Shown piece after piece: positions 47,472 to 58,187 of a DNA stretch of 64,000 nt. How positions within the stretch are numbered: position 1 is the stretch's first letter; the number at the start of each line of letters is the position of its first letter. This stretch comes from Melastoma dodecandrum (Eukaryota > Streptophyta > Magnoliopsida > Myrtales > Melastomataceae), in the NCBI GenBank assembly GCA_029817715.1, contig JARUPY010000088.1, positions 124,001-188,000 on the forward strand. Reading direction: 5' to 3'. Under the pieces are notes generated by a model. It saw only the letters and a list, made by a program, of their open reading frames with translations, did not search any database and had not been told where the DNA came from. A program made the position numbers and the translations under genes.

Positions 47472-49545
47472 ATGGAAGCTCCTCCAGGGCTGCTCCTCTC
47501 CTCCTCGACTCCGCCGCTAATATGCGGAATTCTACCCTCTCCTGTGAGGAATGGAGGCTCATGGAAAACGACTCCTCCTTCCTCGGCTGCCTCGTTGAGA
47601 ATTCGCCCAACCATTGTGAGCCCAAGAAGCATGGGGATTTGCCTTTTCTTGATGGCTCTCTGCTTGTTCTCTTTATTAATCTTTTTATGGCGGATTTGGG
47701 TTCATGCTTTGCAGGGTGGGAAGCTGAAGGTGGACGTGGCAGCGGCGGTGTCGTCCATCAAGATGATTGCTGAGAGTGATGAGTACATGTTGAGGCAGAT
47801 GAAGGACGTTGCAGCCGCCAGGAAGAGATGGGACTCCCTCGTAACATTCCCCACCCACCACTCTTTTTCCGTCATTTCTTTCCTTAATTTGCTCTCTGCC
47901 TTGCCTTTCCTGGTTTTTTCTCTTGTGACTCTCTGCGTTTGCTTGGAACTGAGTAATTAAGATTAGGGAAGGAAAGGTTAAAGTGCTTACTCCAAGAGAG
48001 GCTGGGTATGCCATTCAGCTATCCGACAAGTCCCTTCTCGACGTTCGTCCTACCGTCGAACGCAACAAGGTATGTCCTTCCCATCAATCCCACCTTGCTT
48101 AGATACTGGAGATCATCACCAATGTAATTTGTTTTATTTCCCTCAAGGCTTGGGTCAAAGGTTCGACTTGGATCCCGATATTTGACGTTGAAGACACGCT
48201 TGACCTCGGCACTCTTACTCGGAAGATAACTAATTTTACTATGGGTATGAAAATCCTCTTATAAGCGGTTCCTAATGGCCTACTCTGGTATGGCAACAAT
48301 TGTAATCCTATAATCTCATTCCCCTATGTCAAAATCATCTGAAGATTGTTTTTTCTATCTCCGAATTGAGACTTCATCTGCTCGTTGTTCATTGGAGTTC
48401 ATTTCCCAAATGTCTTGACTCTGTGAACTGTATGCCTGTGTTTTTTTTTAAATAGGTGGCTGGTGGAGTGGGTCGCCAACTCTGTCTTTCAACAGGTATT
48501 TTACTTATTCCGAGTTCATATTTTACCTGCCTCCCATTTCTTTGCACTTTAATTTCCTCCTTTCCTTACACAACATTTGCCATCTGGCAGTCAGTTCTTA
48601 CGAAGAGTTGAGGAGAAATTCCCGAAGGACGATGATCTTATCATTGCCTGCCAGAAGGGTCTCAGGTGACTCTGTTTGTCTCGTTGTTCTCAATCCTCTT
48701 CATCTTGGAGTTCAATGGCCTTAGTTGTTTGACGCTCTAACTTTGATAATCATAGGTCATTAGCTGCATGTGAGCTACTGTATAACTCTGGATATAGAAA
48801 CCTTTTCTGGGTTCAAGGTGGCTTGGAGGCAGCTGAAGAAGAGGTAGGTTCAGTTATATGTCTATAGTAAAACTGTGGATGATTTCGCTTCCCCTTCTAT
48901 GTGATTCCTTGATATATATCAGCTGCCTCCATCCCATTTCTAACATGTTCTGACGGAGCAGGATCTGCCCCGTGAAGGTCCACAACCTCTAAGATTTGCT
49001 GGAATTGGCGGTGTTTCAGAATTCCTTGGGTATGGATCATTGCTAGTTTCATATTTCAAGCATGGAATGACCTAAGATGTCTCCAGCTCTACTCTTGAAT
49101 GCACGTGCATGTGCAGTGATTACTTGAAAAGTTCAAACATTAGCTGCTCCTTCTGAATCCCCCGATGTTCTTTCTCTGGGCCTAGCACAACATGTGAAGA
49201 AAACAACAGTGCTGGTATTTTCTCTTATGTTCATCTGTCTAACTTATTAGAGCCAATCTACTTTTTGTCCTCGCAGCTGGACTGATCAGCAAAGGGCTGC
49301 TGGTGCAAAAGAGGGTTGGGGCTACAGATTAGTTTTTTCTGCTCGTCTGGTATTTCTCCCATCCTGTGCACTTACCCCAAACTGTCTAGTTAATTGACTG
49401 TCTTATTGAATATCCTTCCTCAATAAACTGACCGATCTCTGATGTGGAAAATGTGGCACAGGTTGGTGTCATCCTCGTTGCTGATGCTTTATTCCTCGGT
49501 GCACAGCAACTTAGCCGTTATCTGCAGGAGATAAAATCCCATTGA
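47472..49545 (+). CDS. STR11: rhodanese-like domain protein STR11, chloroplast
   Basis: Ten exons: 47472-47615, 47715-47840, 47962-48069, 48148-48244, 48456-48495, 48591-48665, 48756-48843, 48962-49029, 49277-49349, 49462-49545. All have GT-AG borders and together give 300 codons. The Ser/Pro/Arg-rich N-terminus looks like a plastid transit peptide. Then come QMKDVAAARKRWDSL, REGKVKVLTPREAGYAIQLS and the rhodanese domain (LLDVRP; active-site loop IACQKGLRSLA with the catalytic Cys). The C-terminus has GWTDQQRAAGAKEGWGYRLV and a hydrophobic helix (LVGVILVADALFLGAQ). Wording follows Arabidopsis STR11 (At4g24750, about 290 residues). Rhodaneses move sulfane sulfur; the substrate here is unknown. 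Intron 1 is 99 bp, in frame and free of stops (see findings). Confidence 0.93.
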
Positions 49546-50394
49546 TGAACTAGTTTGGAAGTTTTTTTTCAAATGAAGTATCCCTTTCTTGTTAAGTAGA
49601 AGGCAGCAGTTTTCCGGTTTTGAGTGATATGTAGAGATTTTCTTTTTTCAGACAACTTGGAGTGAGTGCGATGCACCATTCCCCATGGCGTAAATCTTCA
49701 TTTAGAGCATTATGTCCCTTGTAATCGATCTCACTTCCAAGGAACCTTTCAGGCTGAAATGCTTCTGACTCTGCCCCTGATTCTTTCATTGAACACTGGA
49801 TGAGACCAATAACAGTGAAGTTAAATCCAAGTAATAGGAAACACTGGCAGATTAACTGGGGGGGTTATCTCTTGATAAATCAACAACATGGTGGATCTTT
49901 AGGACGAGACATAAGTGGGAGATCTGGAGAATTAACTTTTATGAGCAGCTTTCCGGAAGGCAACAGAGGTTGCATTTTATTCCCAACGTGTGCTTAAGCC
50001 CTTTCCGTTCCCGGAGCTTGGTGTAAAATGATTGCAGTGTATTTATTAGGGACTTGTGGTTGCTTTTGAAGATTCACTTTTAAGGACAGTGCAGCAAAGG
50101 CTTTGGGATTTCTTTCAATTTTGTTCATCAATTGTCACTCTCTTTGATTGAGTAATAATGCATAACTTGTACATGGTCAAAAACTGTATCTCCCTGCCCA
50201 AACTCTTTCATCATCGTCTTCTTGTTGTAATGAATTGTGAGGCGAATCTTTTTGGTTAAAATCTGTCCAGAATTTCACAAACATTCAAATTGACTTCACA
50301 GTCAGCATCAAGACAGCAGAAGGAGACCCATTTCTCTCCTCCCCACGAGTCACAAGACAACAAATAATAGTAAGGCGGGCAGGGCAGCCAGCCA
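49546..50394. other. STR11 3' region and upstream of the next gene
   Basis: No gene recognised; 3' UTR-like sequence to about 50240. Confidence 0.5.
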
Positions 50395-51024
50395 ATGCCA
50401 ATCCCACCTAATGCAATCAAGGGACAGAAATGTGAGGCTGGGCTGTCTCCTCAATCCAAAGCATGGCCCCAACAAGCTTCCCTCCTTGCAGATACTACCC
50501 CCACCATCACTCAGTCCATGAGGAGGACTAGCACCCCCACCCCAACCCACAGGCATGAGGTTAAAGACAACGATCTCGAGATCGTTAAGGCCGTCGCTCA
50601 GGCCTGGCACAGCCGCTCTTCTTCCTCATCCCGTGATGCTTCTGCCGCGAGCGAGTTCGATGCTCGCAGGCTCAACTTCCAGGGCCGTCCCTCCAGGTTC
50701 AAGATCGAGGCCACAAGGAAAGCTAACCAGGTGAAGTCCTTGGCGATGGTCAAGTACACGGATAGTGATCCCAACCTCCCGTGGGATTTCAGCCAGTCTC
50801 TCTGGGACTCCTATGAGATTGTGGCCGTCTCCAAAAGGCTCGAGACTGCTCTTGTCTTCGACGGCTCTTATGCAGGGATCGACGAGCTGGACCGCGGCGT
50901 GGTTGAACAAAGTCGTGTCGTTAGGAGGAAGAGGGAGAGTAGGAACAGTTTAAGGAACCTGTTCAATCTCATGTCTTCTAGGAGATTCAAGTCTCCTGAA
51001 TCTCCCCAAGATGGAACAACATGA
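50395..51024 (+). CDS. plant-specific protein of unknown function, 209 residues
   Basis: Single exon starting at ATG 50395. I do not know its function. It has a Thr/Pro-rich N-terminus and a conserved-looking block (DLEIVKAVAQAWHSRS, EFDARRLNFQGRPSRFKIEA). A second block, WDFSQSLWDSYEIVAVSKRL, is followed by a basic Ser/Arg-rich tail (RRKRESRNSLRNLFNLMSS). This layout matches small uncharacterised plant proteins of about 200 residues that share the SRF and WDSYE blocks. There is no signal peptide, membrane segment or known enzyme motif. Even codon use, the complete frame and the separate location argue for a real gene. The basic Ser-rich tail might be a phosphorylation target, which is a guess. 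Confidence 0.75.
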   Translation: MPIPPNAIKGQKCEAGLSPQSKAWPQQASLLADTTPTITQSMRRTSTPTPTHRHEVKDNDLEIVKAVAQAWHSRSSSSSRDASAASEFDARRLNFQGRPSRFKIEATRKANQVKSLAMVKYTDSDPNLPWDFSQSLWDSYEIVAVSKRLETALVFDGSYAGIDELDRGVVEQSRVVRRKRESRNSLRNLFNLMSSRRFKSPESPQDGTT

Positions 51025-51752
51025 CGGATTCCTCCATCTTTCCTCGGGCGTCCCATTTCAGGCATTCACCCTGAATTCCATTGATGAACTCGCTAGGAAT
51101 CGATTCCTCACCAATTTCATTTTGTAGAATCCCATCATAGATTTTCCTGTCTGCACAAAGACAGCAGGTTTAGTAGGTCTCTAATAATGGATATTGGGGT
51201 CCAGTTGAGCCGATTATCGATTGATGCATTGATCCACCGTTCATGGCGATAGGTTAACTTGAAAAGCAGGCCATTAGTATTTCATCAATAGTGCTGCTAG
51301 TGTCACTCTTTGAGTTATTACATAAGCTTAAGCCTGCAACCACGGATCATAGCACCACGAATGAATCAGAACGCCTTAAAGGCCTTCCCTTTGCATAGCT
51401 CGAACCCTCGTGCTTCTGCTCGATGAAACTGTTAACTTTGTGGTCGACTACCTCCTCCTCGACAATCTCCCGTTCTTCCGTCCTGCTGCAGTCATCGGAC
51501 TTCTCCTCACGGAACTCTATCACCTCGACCATCTCCTTAAATGGAGGATGCTTTTTAACCTCAGAATGAGCTCCTGCATTCCTCCCGTCGAAGAGCGGGT
51601 GCAGGTTTGGATACCGAGGGACATCCGCCAAGCTTCAAATGGAATCACGTTTGATTTCGGTACATGTTTCGAGTTGCCATGATATGACAAGGATTTGGAT
51701 ATTGTTCTTTTAATATGTAAACTAACAATCGGTTTTTTGGGTTTCGTGAAGC
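51025..51752. other. intergenic, with a possible minus-strand exon at 51347-51631
   Basis: The minus-strand frame 51631-51347 (95 codons) is acidic (EEREIVEEEVVDHKV) and ends RPLRRSDSFVVL. I do not recognise it. It may be a terminal exon of an unknown gene or chance. Confidence 0.3.
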
Positions 51753-52235
51753 TGTCGGATCGTGGAACGGTTAACTTATCGGGCAGACCGTACAACTTCC
51801 ACGACCTCAGACTAGAGATATGTTCATCCTGCTGGCTTGTCCATGACGCGGAGGACTTCACCACAACGCTTCACATGAGGATCTTTGGATCCATTGGCGA
51901 GCAGTGTTGTCCAGAGAGCTATCCATGTGCCGACCGACCTAAAAACTACTCACATAGAACAGGAAGGTGCTGCTAACCCCTGGAAGCTCATTTTAGGTAT
52001 ATATGACCTTTAGAACTGATTGCACATTACTTCATGATCTTGTTATCTTTCTTTCTGCAGGCCTTTTGGTTAAACATCATGATTGCAGGAGAAATATGCA
52101 GCTGCTTCTCACCAAGATATGAACATTGTGCGAGGCACCCTATGGAGCATATTATTCTCCTAATTCTTGACAAATAAGCATAGCACAGGAATACATGGAT
52201 GGAGGATCATTAGCCGACATCCTGACTTCACGGCA
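51753..52235 (+). pseudogene. MKK3: MAP kinase kinase 3 (MKK3) fragment, pseudogene
   Basis: Two degraded exons. The first (about 51753-51975) reads SDRGTVNLSGRPYNFHDLRL then LHMRIFGSIGEQCC, matching the MKK3 N-terminus up to a damaged glycine loop. The second (about 52062-52235) reads NMQLLLTKI-stop-TLCEAP, then a deletion, then GAYYSPNS-stop-QISIAQEYMDGGSLADIL, and ends at CAG|GT. Both stops are TGA where MKK3 relatives have Arg (CGA) or Gly (GGA). No later kinase domain (HRD, DFG) follows. This is a truncated copy retaining exon structure, so it is not a processed pseudogene. The identification rests on the EYMDGGSLADIL block and the LCEAP context. Confidence 0.7.
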
Positions 52236-52716
52236 GGTATCATACTCAGTACTCAAGTAAAAATTCAATCAAATTTCTGCAGAAGATTTCACAATGTGTT
52301 CACGGCTACTTTTACTTAAATTTATTAGTTGTGTGTTAGTAGTTGTACTTTTTAGTAAGTTGTTGTAGTGATTCAAGCTAGTTAGTGGGCCGTGGGCAAT
52401 CGTATATGGAAGTAATTGATGCAGAAGAAGAAGAGACGGAATAATTGATGACGAAAGCCACCAACGTTCTAAACGCATAGGGGTAAATGAGTAAAAAATT
52501 AATTTGGTTAGTTTGTTTGTTAATAAGCCGCGTTGCTGCTGCCCTCGGGGCCTGTACAATATATTTTCTTTTCTTTTGGCTGTACGTTGCTTTCTGGATG
52601 ATTATGAAGTTTCATACCCTTCGCACCGAGTCTAACCTTCAGCTTCCTCTATTTATTCACCCACACCTCCCCTCCCTCCTCACATTCTCCCCTCTCACCC
52701 CCTCTTCATCACCTCC
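52236..52716. other. intergenic; promoter-like DNA before a small ORF
   Basis: No gene. An imperfect ~75-bp repeat (52318-52393) recurs at 53642-53716. A TATA-like CTATTTATTC at 52649 and a C/T-rich leader precede the ATG at 52717. Confidence 0.4.
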
Positions 52717-52944
52717 ATGGAATCCCCTTCCGATTACCTGCTAAATGACTTTCTTTTGGGAATCTCCCAAGACCTCCCGCCCTCACCCATTGAAACCACC
52801 CACCAAACCAACATTGAACACTTCCAGACCTTGCCCCCACATTCTACCCTAGTTCCAACTGTGCAGCCCCGCCGTAGATACCTTGATTGGCTGAAGACGA
52901 AGCTGCATGCAGCCCGGCTATACACGACGATCATGGACGCCTAA
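52717..52944 (+). CDS. small ORF, 75 residues, unknown
   Basis: ATG 52717 with TATA-like and C/T-rich leader sequence upstream. I do not recognise the protein. The N-terminal half is acidic/Pro-rich (SDYLLNDFLLGISQDLPPSP) and the C-terminal half basic (VQPRRRYLDWLKTKLHAARL). There is no signal peptide. The stop TAA at 52942-52944 lies directly before the TSD of the TRIM element, so the insertion left the frame intact but gave it a new 3' region. It could be a real small gene or the first exon of a larger gene now interrupted. Confidence is low to moderate. Confidence 0.4.
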   Translation: MESPSDYLLNDFLLGISQDLPPSPIETTHQTNIEHFQTLPPHSTLVPTVQPRRRYLDWLKTKLHAARLYTTIMDA

Positions 52945-53149
52945 AGTGGTGTTTGGTGTTGTTGGGCCTTCCCGACTTGGGATGAGGCTTTCCCTCATAC
53001 TTATAAGTGAACACCCAGCCCCTTCCATAACCGATGTGAGATACCCAACAATCTTTCCCTTTACACGTCGGGCTTGTGGACTTTACCTTCCACTCTCCGA
53101 CATGTCTGGGAATTGTTGTAAACCGGGCTCTGGTAAGAGTGACCTCACA

Positions 53150-53193
53150 CTTATAAGTGAGCACCCGAACCCTTCCACAACCGATGTGGGATA
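53150..53193 (-). promoter_or_regulatory. snRNA-gene-type promoter: USE plus TATA
   Basis: On the minus strand ATCCCACATCG matches the plant snRNA upstream sequence element consensus RTCCCACATCG exactly. It is followed after 25 bases by TTATAAGTG. Diverged copies lie at 53000-53044 (ATCTCACATCG) and about 53354-53396. Confidence 0.7.
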
Positions 53194-53268
53194 CCCGACA
53201 ATCTTCCCTTTCACACATCGAGCTTGTGGGCCTTAACCTTGCACTCTCCGGTATTTCAAGATTGTTGT

Positions 53269-53288
53269 GAACCGGGCTTTGATACTAG
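53269..53288 (-). promoter_or_regulatory. primer-binding site of the TRIM
   Basis: The plus strand reads GAACCGGGCTTTGATACTAG, close to the 3' end of initiator-Met tRNA (GAACC.GGCTCTGATACCA). Confidence 0.7.
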
Positions 53289-53504
53289 TGTTGGATGTTG
53301 TTGGGCCTTCTCGACCCCAAAAGCTAGCTCATTGTGTGAAGCTTTCCCTTACACTTATAAGTGAGCACGCAACCCCTTCCGCAACCGGTGTAGGATAGCC
53401 AACAAGTGGTAAGAGGGGTAATGAGTCCAGGGCTTGCATTTTCAACGAGCAGTCCACATATTTCATCGAAAAGGGAGGGTGTAAATTGTATATCTCCACA
53501 AGAG

Positions 53505-53640
53505 GTTTAATATATTTTCTGATGCGTGGCAATTCTAAAAGAAACATTTTCTTTAATATGTTTTCTAATACGTGGCAATTATTAATGGAACCTTTTCTTT
53601 AATATGCTTTCTAAGGTGTGACAATTCTGAAGTGTGATTG
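53505..53640 (+). repeat. minisatellite, three ~46-bp units
   Basis: Units start TTTAATAT(A/G) at 53505, 53552 and 53598 and contain CGTGGCAATT or a variant. Confidence 0.75.
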
Positions 53641-54561
53641 TTATTAGTTGTCTGTTAGTTGTTTTACTTGTTAGTGGGCTTTTGTAATGATTTGGGCTAG
53701 GTAATGGGTCGTGGGCTATAGATGGTCGGTTGTCACGATTAAGAGGAAAAGCGGAGAGTTAATTGAGGTAGTTAGACATTCGATCAGGTTGGAGGGAGAA
53801 ATGGAAGTGGATTGGAGGTAGAGTCCGGAAGGAGGCGACACCGCTGAAGGTGGTTCTGGGGCGAGGAGGTACGCTTGTAATCGCGGTGTAGGTCTGTAAT
53901 CGTTGGATGTTTGTGCGATTGGGCTATCGGAGGTTTACCGTGGATTATTGAAGGAAATTTAAAGTTTTCTTGAAATCCGTGCTTCATTTTCTTTAAATGC
54001 CGATTTATTTATTTTTTTTTAATTAATAGGGGTTATCTTCATGCGGGAAGATTTGAAGACAGGGAGCGGGATGACAGAAGTAGCAAAATCAGCAGGAGGA
54101 AAGAGACGGTTTACTGTTAGGGTTGGGTCTTGGGTTTGTGGGCCGGGAAATAATGATGTGGGCGAACCAAGCCCATGAGTCTGTTGGAGATTCTCTGTTA
54201 AATGGTTGTAGGAGGGGGAGCGTGGATCACTTACAGAATTGTCGGAGGAGTAGTGAGGGAAGAAGACGATGTTTTGGATGCTTGGGCTATCGGGGGTCGA
54301 CGGAGCATTCTGAACATAATTGTGGTGAAAATGCATTACTGGAGGAGTGTTCTAGAAGAGAGCTGTGTTTCTACTGTGTTGTGTGCTTGTTCAGTGTTTC
54401 TGCATTGTTTTTGTTGTGTTTGCTCAAATATCACGCATCACATTTCCTCCGCGAGCCTGTCACATTAGCCAAAGCTGTGGAAGATTACAAAGAAACTGTG
54501 AGCAGATCAGGTAGTCCGGTTGTACTTGTTTTTTAACTTTTATTTATTTATTTATTTACAG
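53641..54561. other. no convincing gene
   Basis: Open frames at 54123-54536 and 54202-54468 lack recognisable domains. Includes the second copy of the ~75-bp repeat (53642-53716). Confidence 0.4.
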
Positions 54562-54715
54562 GGCAGGAATGATCACCCTCGTCGCCTTAGCTGAACAAAT
54601 CTACACCCTCGTATCCATGGAAACTCCTAACTGGGAGAATATCGAGGAACTCCTTACCTCAATGGACCAATTGAATGAACAATCGTCTCGAAGGCTTCCG
54701 GACATTTTGAAGTAG
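54562..54715 (+). other. possible orphan terminal exon
   Basis: An acceptor-like TTACAG is followed by an open frame (ITLVALAEQIYTLVSMETPN ... SSRRLPDILK, stop TAG at 54713). Not recognised; possibly the 3' exon of a lost gene. Confidence 0.25.
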
Positions 54716-54937
54716 AGCAGACGGGTCTTTGGCTTCTCACGATTCTAGAAATAGATGGTCATCTTAAGGTGGTCTTTCTAACATCTTTCTGATGTTAAGG
54801 TGGTCTTTCTATGTTAGTATTGCCTCTAGTTGCATTTCTAGTCAGAACAAAATGCATCAAGAAAACACAAGCCCATGCTAAGGCCATGACTACCGGAAAT
54901 AATATCTAGTGTTGCTTTATCTAGTGTTGTTCTTCTG

Positions 54938-57026
54938 TCAATAGCATTGGTCAAAGCAGAAAAAGAAACCCCTTTTGCTTTCATTCCTGGCTTTAGGAGA
55001 TTCCCCGGTGCTGTCACGTCTTGCCATCAAAGAGCTAGTACCAGGTGATTCAGGTGGAAAAACTCTGTTCTCGGATGTGTGGATTCGAGGAGGAATTGCC
55101 GGTTCAGGAGGAGAAATGGTGTAAAGATAGTTGAGGAGCATTTGGACGATTTGACTAAAATTTGGCCTTGCATTTGGATCCTCCTTCCAGCAAGACGTGA
55201 GTATTGCAGCCAATTCCTCTGGAAGGTCATCAGCACTAGGCCTCACATTCTGAAAATACATTCACAATGTCAAAACGGACAGATCTTGAATTCTGAAAAA
55301 TTTACTGTGCAGGCCAGGGATGAAGTTACCTTGAATGCAGCTGCATAAGCTGCTTGGAGGTTTGACATGCCTTCAAATGGCAACTTATTATGTATGAGTT
55401 CCCATAACACAATTGCAAAACTGTAAGCATCAACTTTATGATTGTAATGCTTCTTCTCCCCTTGACGCAACGTCACAGTGCTGTACAACTGCCACAGGCA
55501 TTGGAAATAACTCTATTGTTCCGCCTTATATATCATAGCTAGACATTTATCACACATAAGAGGTGACCGTGGAAGGCTATAGTGTCCGGAGGACATGTCC
55601 GAGGGCTTTACACATGAAAGAGAGAAAACTTGTGTGTTTAAAGACTTACCTCAGGAGCCATCCATCGGTAGGTGCCTGTTTCTGCGGTCATCATTTCTGT
55701 TAGCGATTCCTCCCTCGCTAGACCAAAGTCTGCTAGCTTCACCGTTTTATGGTCTGCAGTTAAGAGCAAGTTCTCTGCCCAAACCAAAGATACAGGATTA
55801 TAAGTTCCATATTGTCCATGCGTGAAAAATAATCCGCGTTGACCAGTTCCTCGAGGATTCTTACTGGTATCCAGACAGTGGCAGAGCCAGGAATAATCAC
55901 CAAGGTGGGCCAATTGATATAAATTAGAATTATGGGGGGCCATTAGTTAAAGCAAATTAAACATATTTAAGAAATCAATGTACTCCAATTGTAATTTTAA
56001 AATTTTGGGGAGTAATGGCCACCCTCCGCCCCCCTGGCTCCACCTCTGCATACAGATATATTGTACCTAAAAGTTACATGAATAGGGGGAATAACCAGGC
56101 CTGACAAAATATTACCGGGTTTCAAATCTCTATGTATGATCCCGTGGGCATGCAAGCATTCCATGGCACGAGCAATGTCCAGGGAAAAACTAATGGCAAC
56201 ACGTGTTTCTAAGCATTGAGGTCGCATGCTCAGCAAGTACTTCCGCAATGTCCCTCCTGAGAGGAGCTCCGTCACGATCACCATGACTGGATCCTTGCAG
56301 GCACCAAGGAACTGTCCAAACAATACAAATTTAGCAGACTGCAAAGACGACAGACTCACATGATCAATTCAACAAGATTTTTTTTGTCAAATGAAAGACA
56401 ACCTTAACCAAGTTCTTATGCTGGACTCTTGAAAGCATTGCGACCTCCCTACCAAATCTCGCTTCTATCTTGGCAATCTCCTCAGGAGTTTCGCCATTGT
56501 GGATGATTTTGATGGCAACAGTCTGGTTCTTGTACCTGAAGAATGATAATTCTATTTAAGACCACCTCCGAACAAAAATAGATTTGGAAACAGAATTTAA
56601 AAAAAAAAAAGGATTTCGCCCTTGGGAACTAAGAAAGTCGCACCAATCACAGAAAGAAGCATAATACTAAATACATTCCTAAAGACAACGGGGGTTTAAA
56701 TTTGAGAGGAATGCAAATCACCAAATTAACTCCGTCAGGATGTGCTTGCAGAGCCACAGCAAGCGACTTGGTCAAAAAAAACAAACATGGCTGAAGAGGT
56801 CCCACCTACATATGGGTCCGCCGGGCAAAAACCAAACCACAACATCATCCCGACCCAACAATCGGCTCCACTGGCGGCAAAATAAGGGGACTTACTTTCC
56901 CTCGTAGACCTTGGCATGAGCCCCTTCGCCGATCCTTGGGCCAACAAAGAGATTCTTGGGATCGATCAGCCACTTGGGGTCCAGCATGAATTCGTCCCCC
57001 GAGTGAATCCTACTTCCTGAATCCAT
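54938..57026 (-). CDS. Raf-like MAPKKK (group C, At5g50180 type) serine/threonine kinase
   Basis: Six exons on the minus strand: 57026-56896, 56535-56403, 56311-56116, 55774-55650, 55488-55330, 55249-54938, all GT-AG, giving 351 residues. The protein is almost entirely kinase domain: [12 protein letters not shown] (32-43), Lys53 in [14 protein letters not shown] (148-155), DFGLARE (169-175) and [12 protein letters not shown]. The C-terminal tail has [20 protein letters not shown] and ends FFFCFDQCY, a signature of this subgroup. All catalytic residues are present. The Cys/Phe-rich end and lack of regulatory domains fit the small soluble Raf-like kinases; the pathway is not known from sequence. 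Part of its 3' end is copied at 58.5-58.9 kb in opposite orientation. Confidence 0.93.
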
Positions 57027-58187
57027 CTCCCTCAAGCAATACCGATCAAGAACGCATCACCCAATATGCGTATGCATTCAACCCCTCGAAAACGCCCCAC
57101 ATGTAAGGAGGAGGAGGAGGAGCAGCAGCAGCAGCACAAAACCCAAAATTTGCTTCCGAACCGAGGAAAGGGACTTGACCCGAACGATGAAAGACTCCGC
57201 CTTCAACACAGAAACCTTACTGGGTACACGGGGAAGATCCCGGGGAAGGACCCAGAACCAACATCAACTCAAGAGGAAAAAAATCAAATTTTTGATTGTG
57301 ATAAACACAAGAAAGGACAGGGAGAGCGCGAGGTCCTGATCTGAAAGGAAGCTGAAGGGAGGGAAGAGAAAGGGCAAAGGGAGGGAGGAGATCAGAGAAG
57401 AGGGGGGTACTTGATTTAGCAGATCGTCTGATCGTCAACGAACAGAAAAAACAAAAAAAAGAAGAAGCGAATCCTTTCCTTTTTACTGTTGACTGCTTCC
57501 TTCTCTTGCAGAAGGGCAGGAAAAGAGTGTGTTGTTGGTTTTTTAACAACGTCCACTTGCTGTCTCCCTCAGATTTACTCTCTCTCTCTTTTTTGTTTTG
57601 TTTTTTTCTTTGAAGAATAATTTCTTACGATAAATCCTAGGGAGAGTGGCGCGCGTGTGGGTGTCGTGGCGATGATTTCAATGGTTTAAGATAAACTAAA
57701 TAGCTTATTTTACGCTTCACTGTCGGTGAATTATTTATGTTCCTTCTTACTAAAAGAAAGAAAGAGAGAAGATGAATGGCTTGATCATTGAGGGACCAAA
57801 ACATGCTGATATTAGGAAATTAATCAATTAACAGATGAAGGTTTTTGGTCTGCTGGAACCTGGGTTTTATCGATGGATCAACCAGCCCAATTGTTTCACT
57901 CTCCGAAAGATTATCTTCCTCTTTTTTTTCGTCTTTGTGATTTGTGCAGTTGAATGCGTTCTGGGAAGTTGCCTGGCGATGATGGATTTTGTCTAAAATG
58001 TCTTGTCTAATCAGACTATCAAGCAAGATCGGAGACTATCCCTTCTTCAATATTTCTGGATTCCGATTGTCGTCAAGACTGGGAAACTGAGGTTCTCCGA
58101 GCCCCGCAAGTACTGGGGTTGAAACCTCCCAGAACAGGGTAAGCATCCCCCCACTGTTTATTGGATCCACATCCATAAAACCCAATT

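Larger units (their letters stand above)
52950..53404 (-). mobile_element. complete TRIM (terminal-repeat retrotransposon in miniature), TSD AGTGG
   Basis: 455-bp non-coding LTR element on the minus strand with a perfect 5-bp target duplication AGTGG (52945-52949 and 53405-53409). The LTRs are 53289-53404 (5') and 52950-53050 (3'), with TGTT(T)GG...CCAACA ends. A primer-binding site resembling initiator-Met tRNA directly follows the 5' LTR (53288-53269). Between the LTRs the internal region occurs twice (53051-53137; 53201-53288), separated by a truncated middle LTR (53138-53200). Each LTR copy carries a USE-like ATCCCACATCG motif and a TTATAAG TATA box. It encodes nothing. Confidence 0.85.

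Noticed and set aside
52950..53404. A genuine snRNA gene
   Set aside because: No U-snRNA sequence follows the USE/TATA, and LTRs, primer site and TSD show it is a TRIM.
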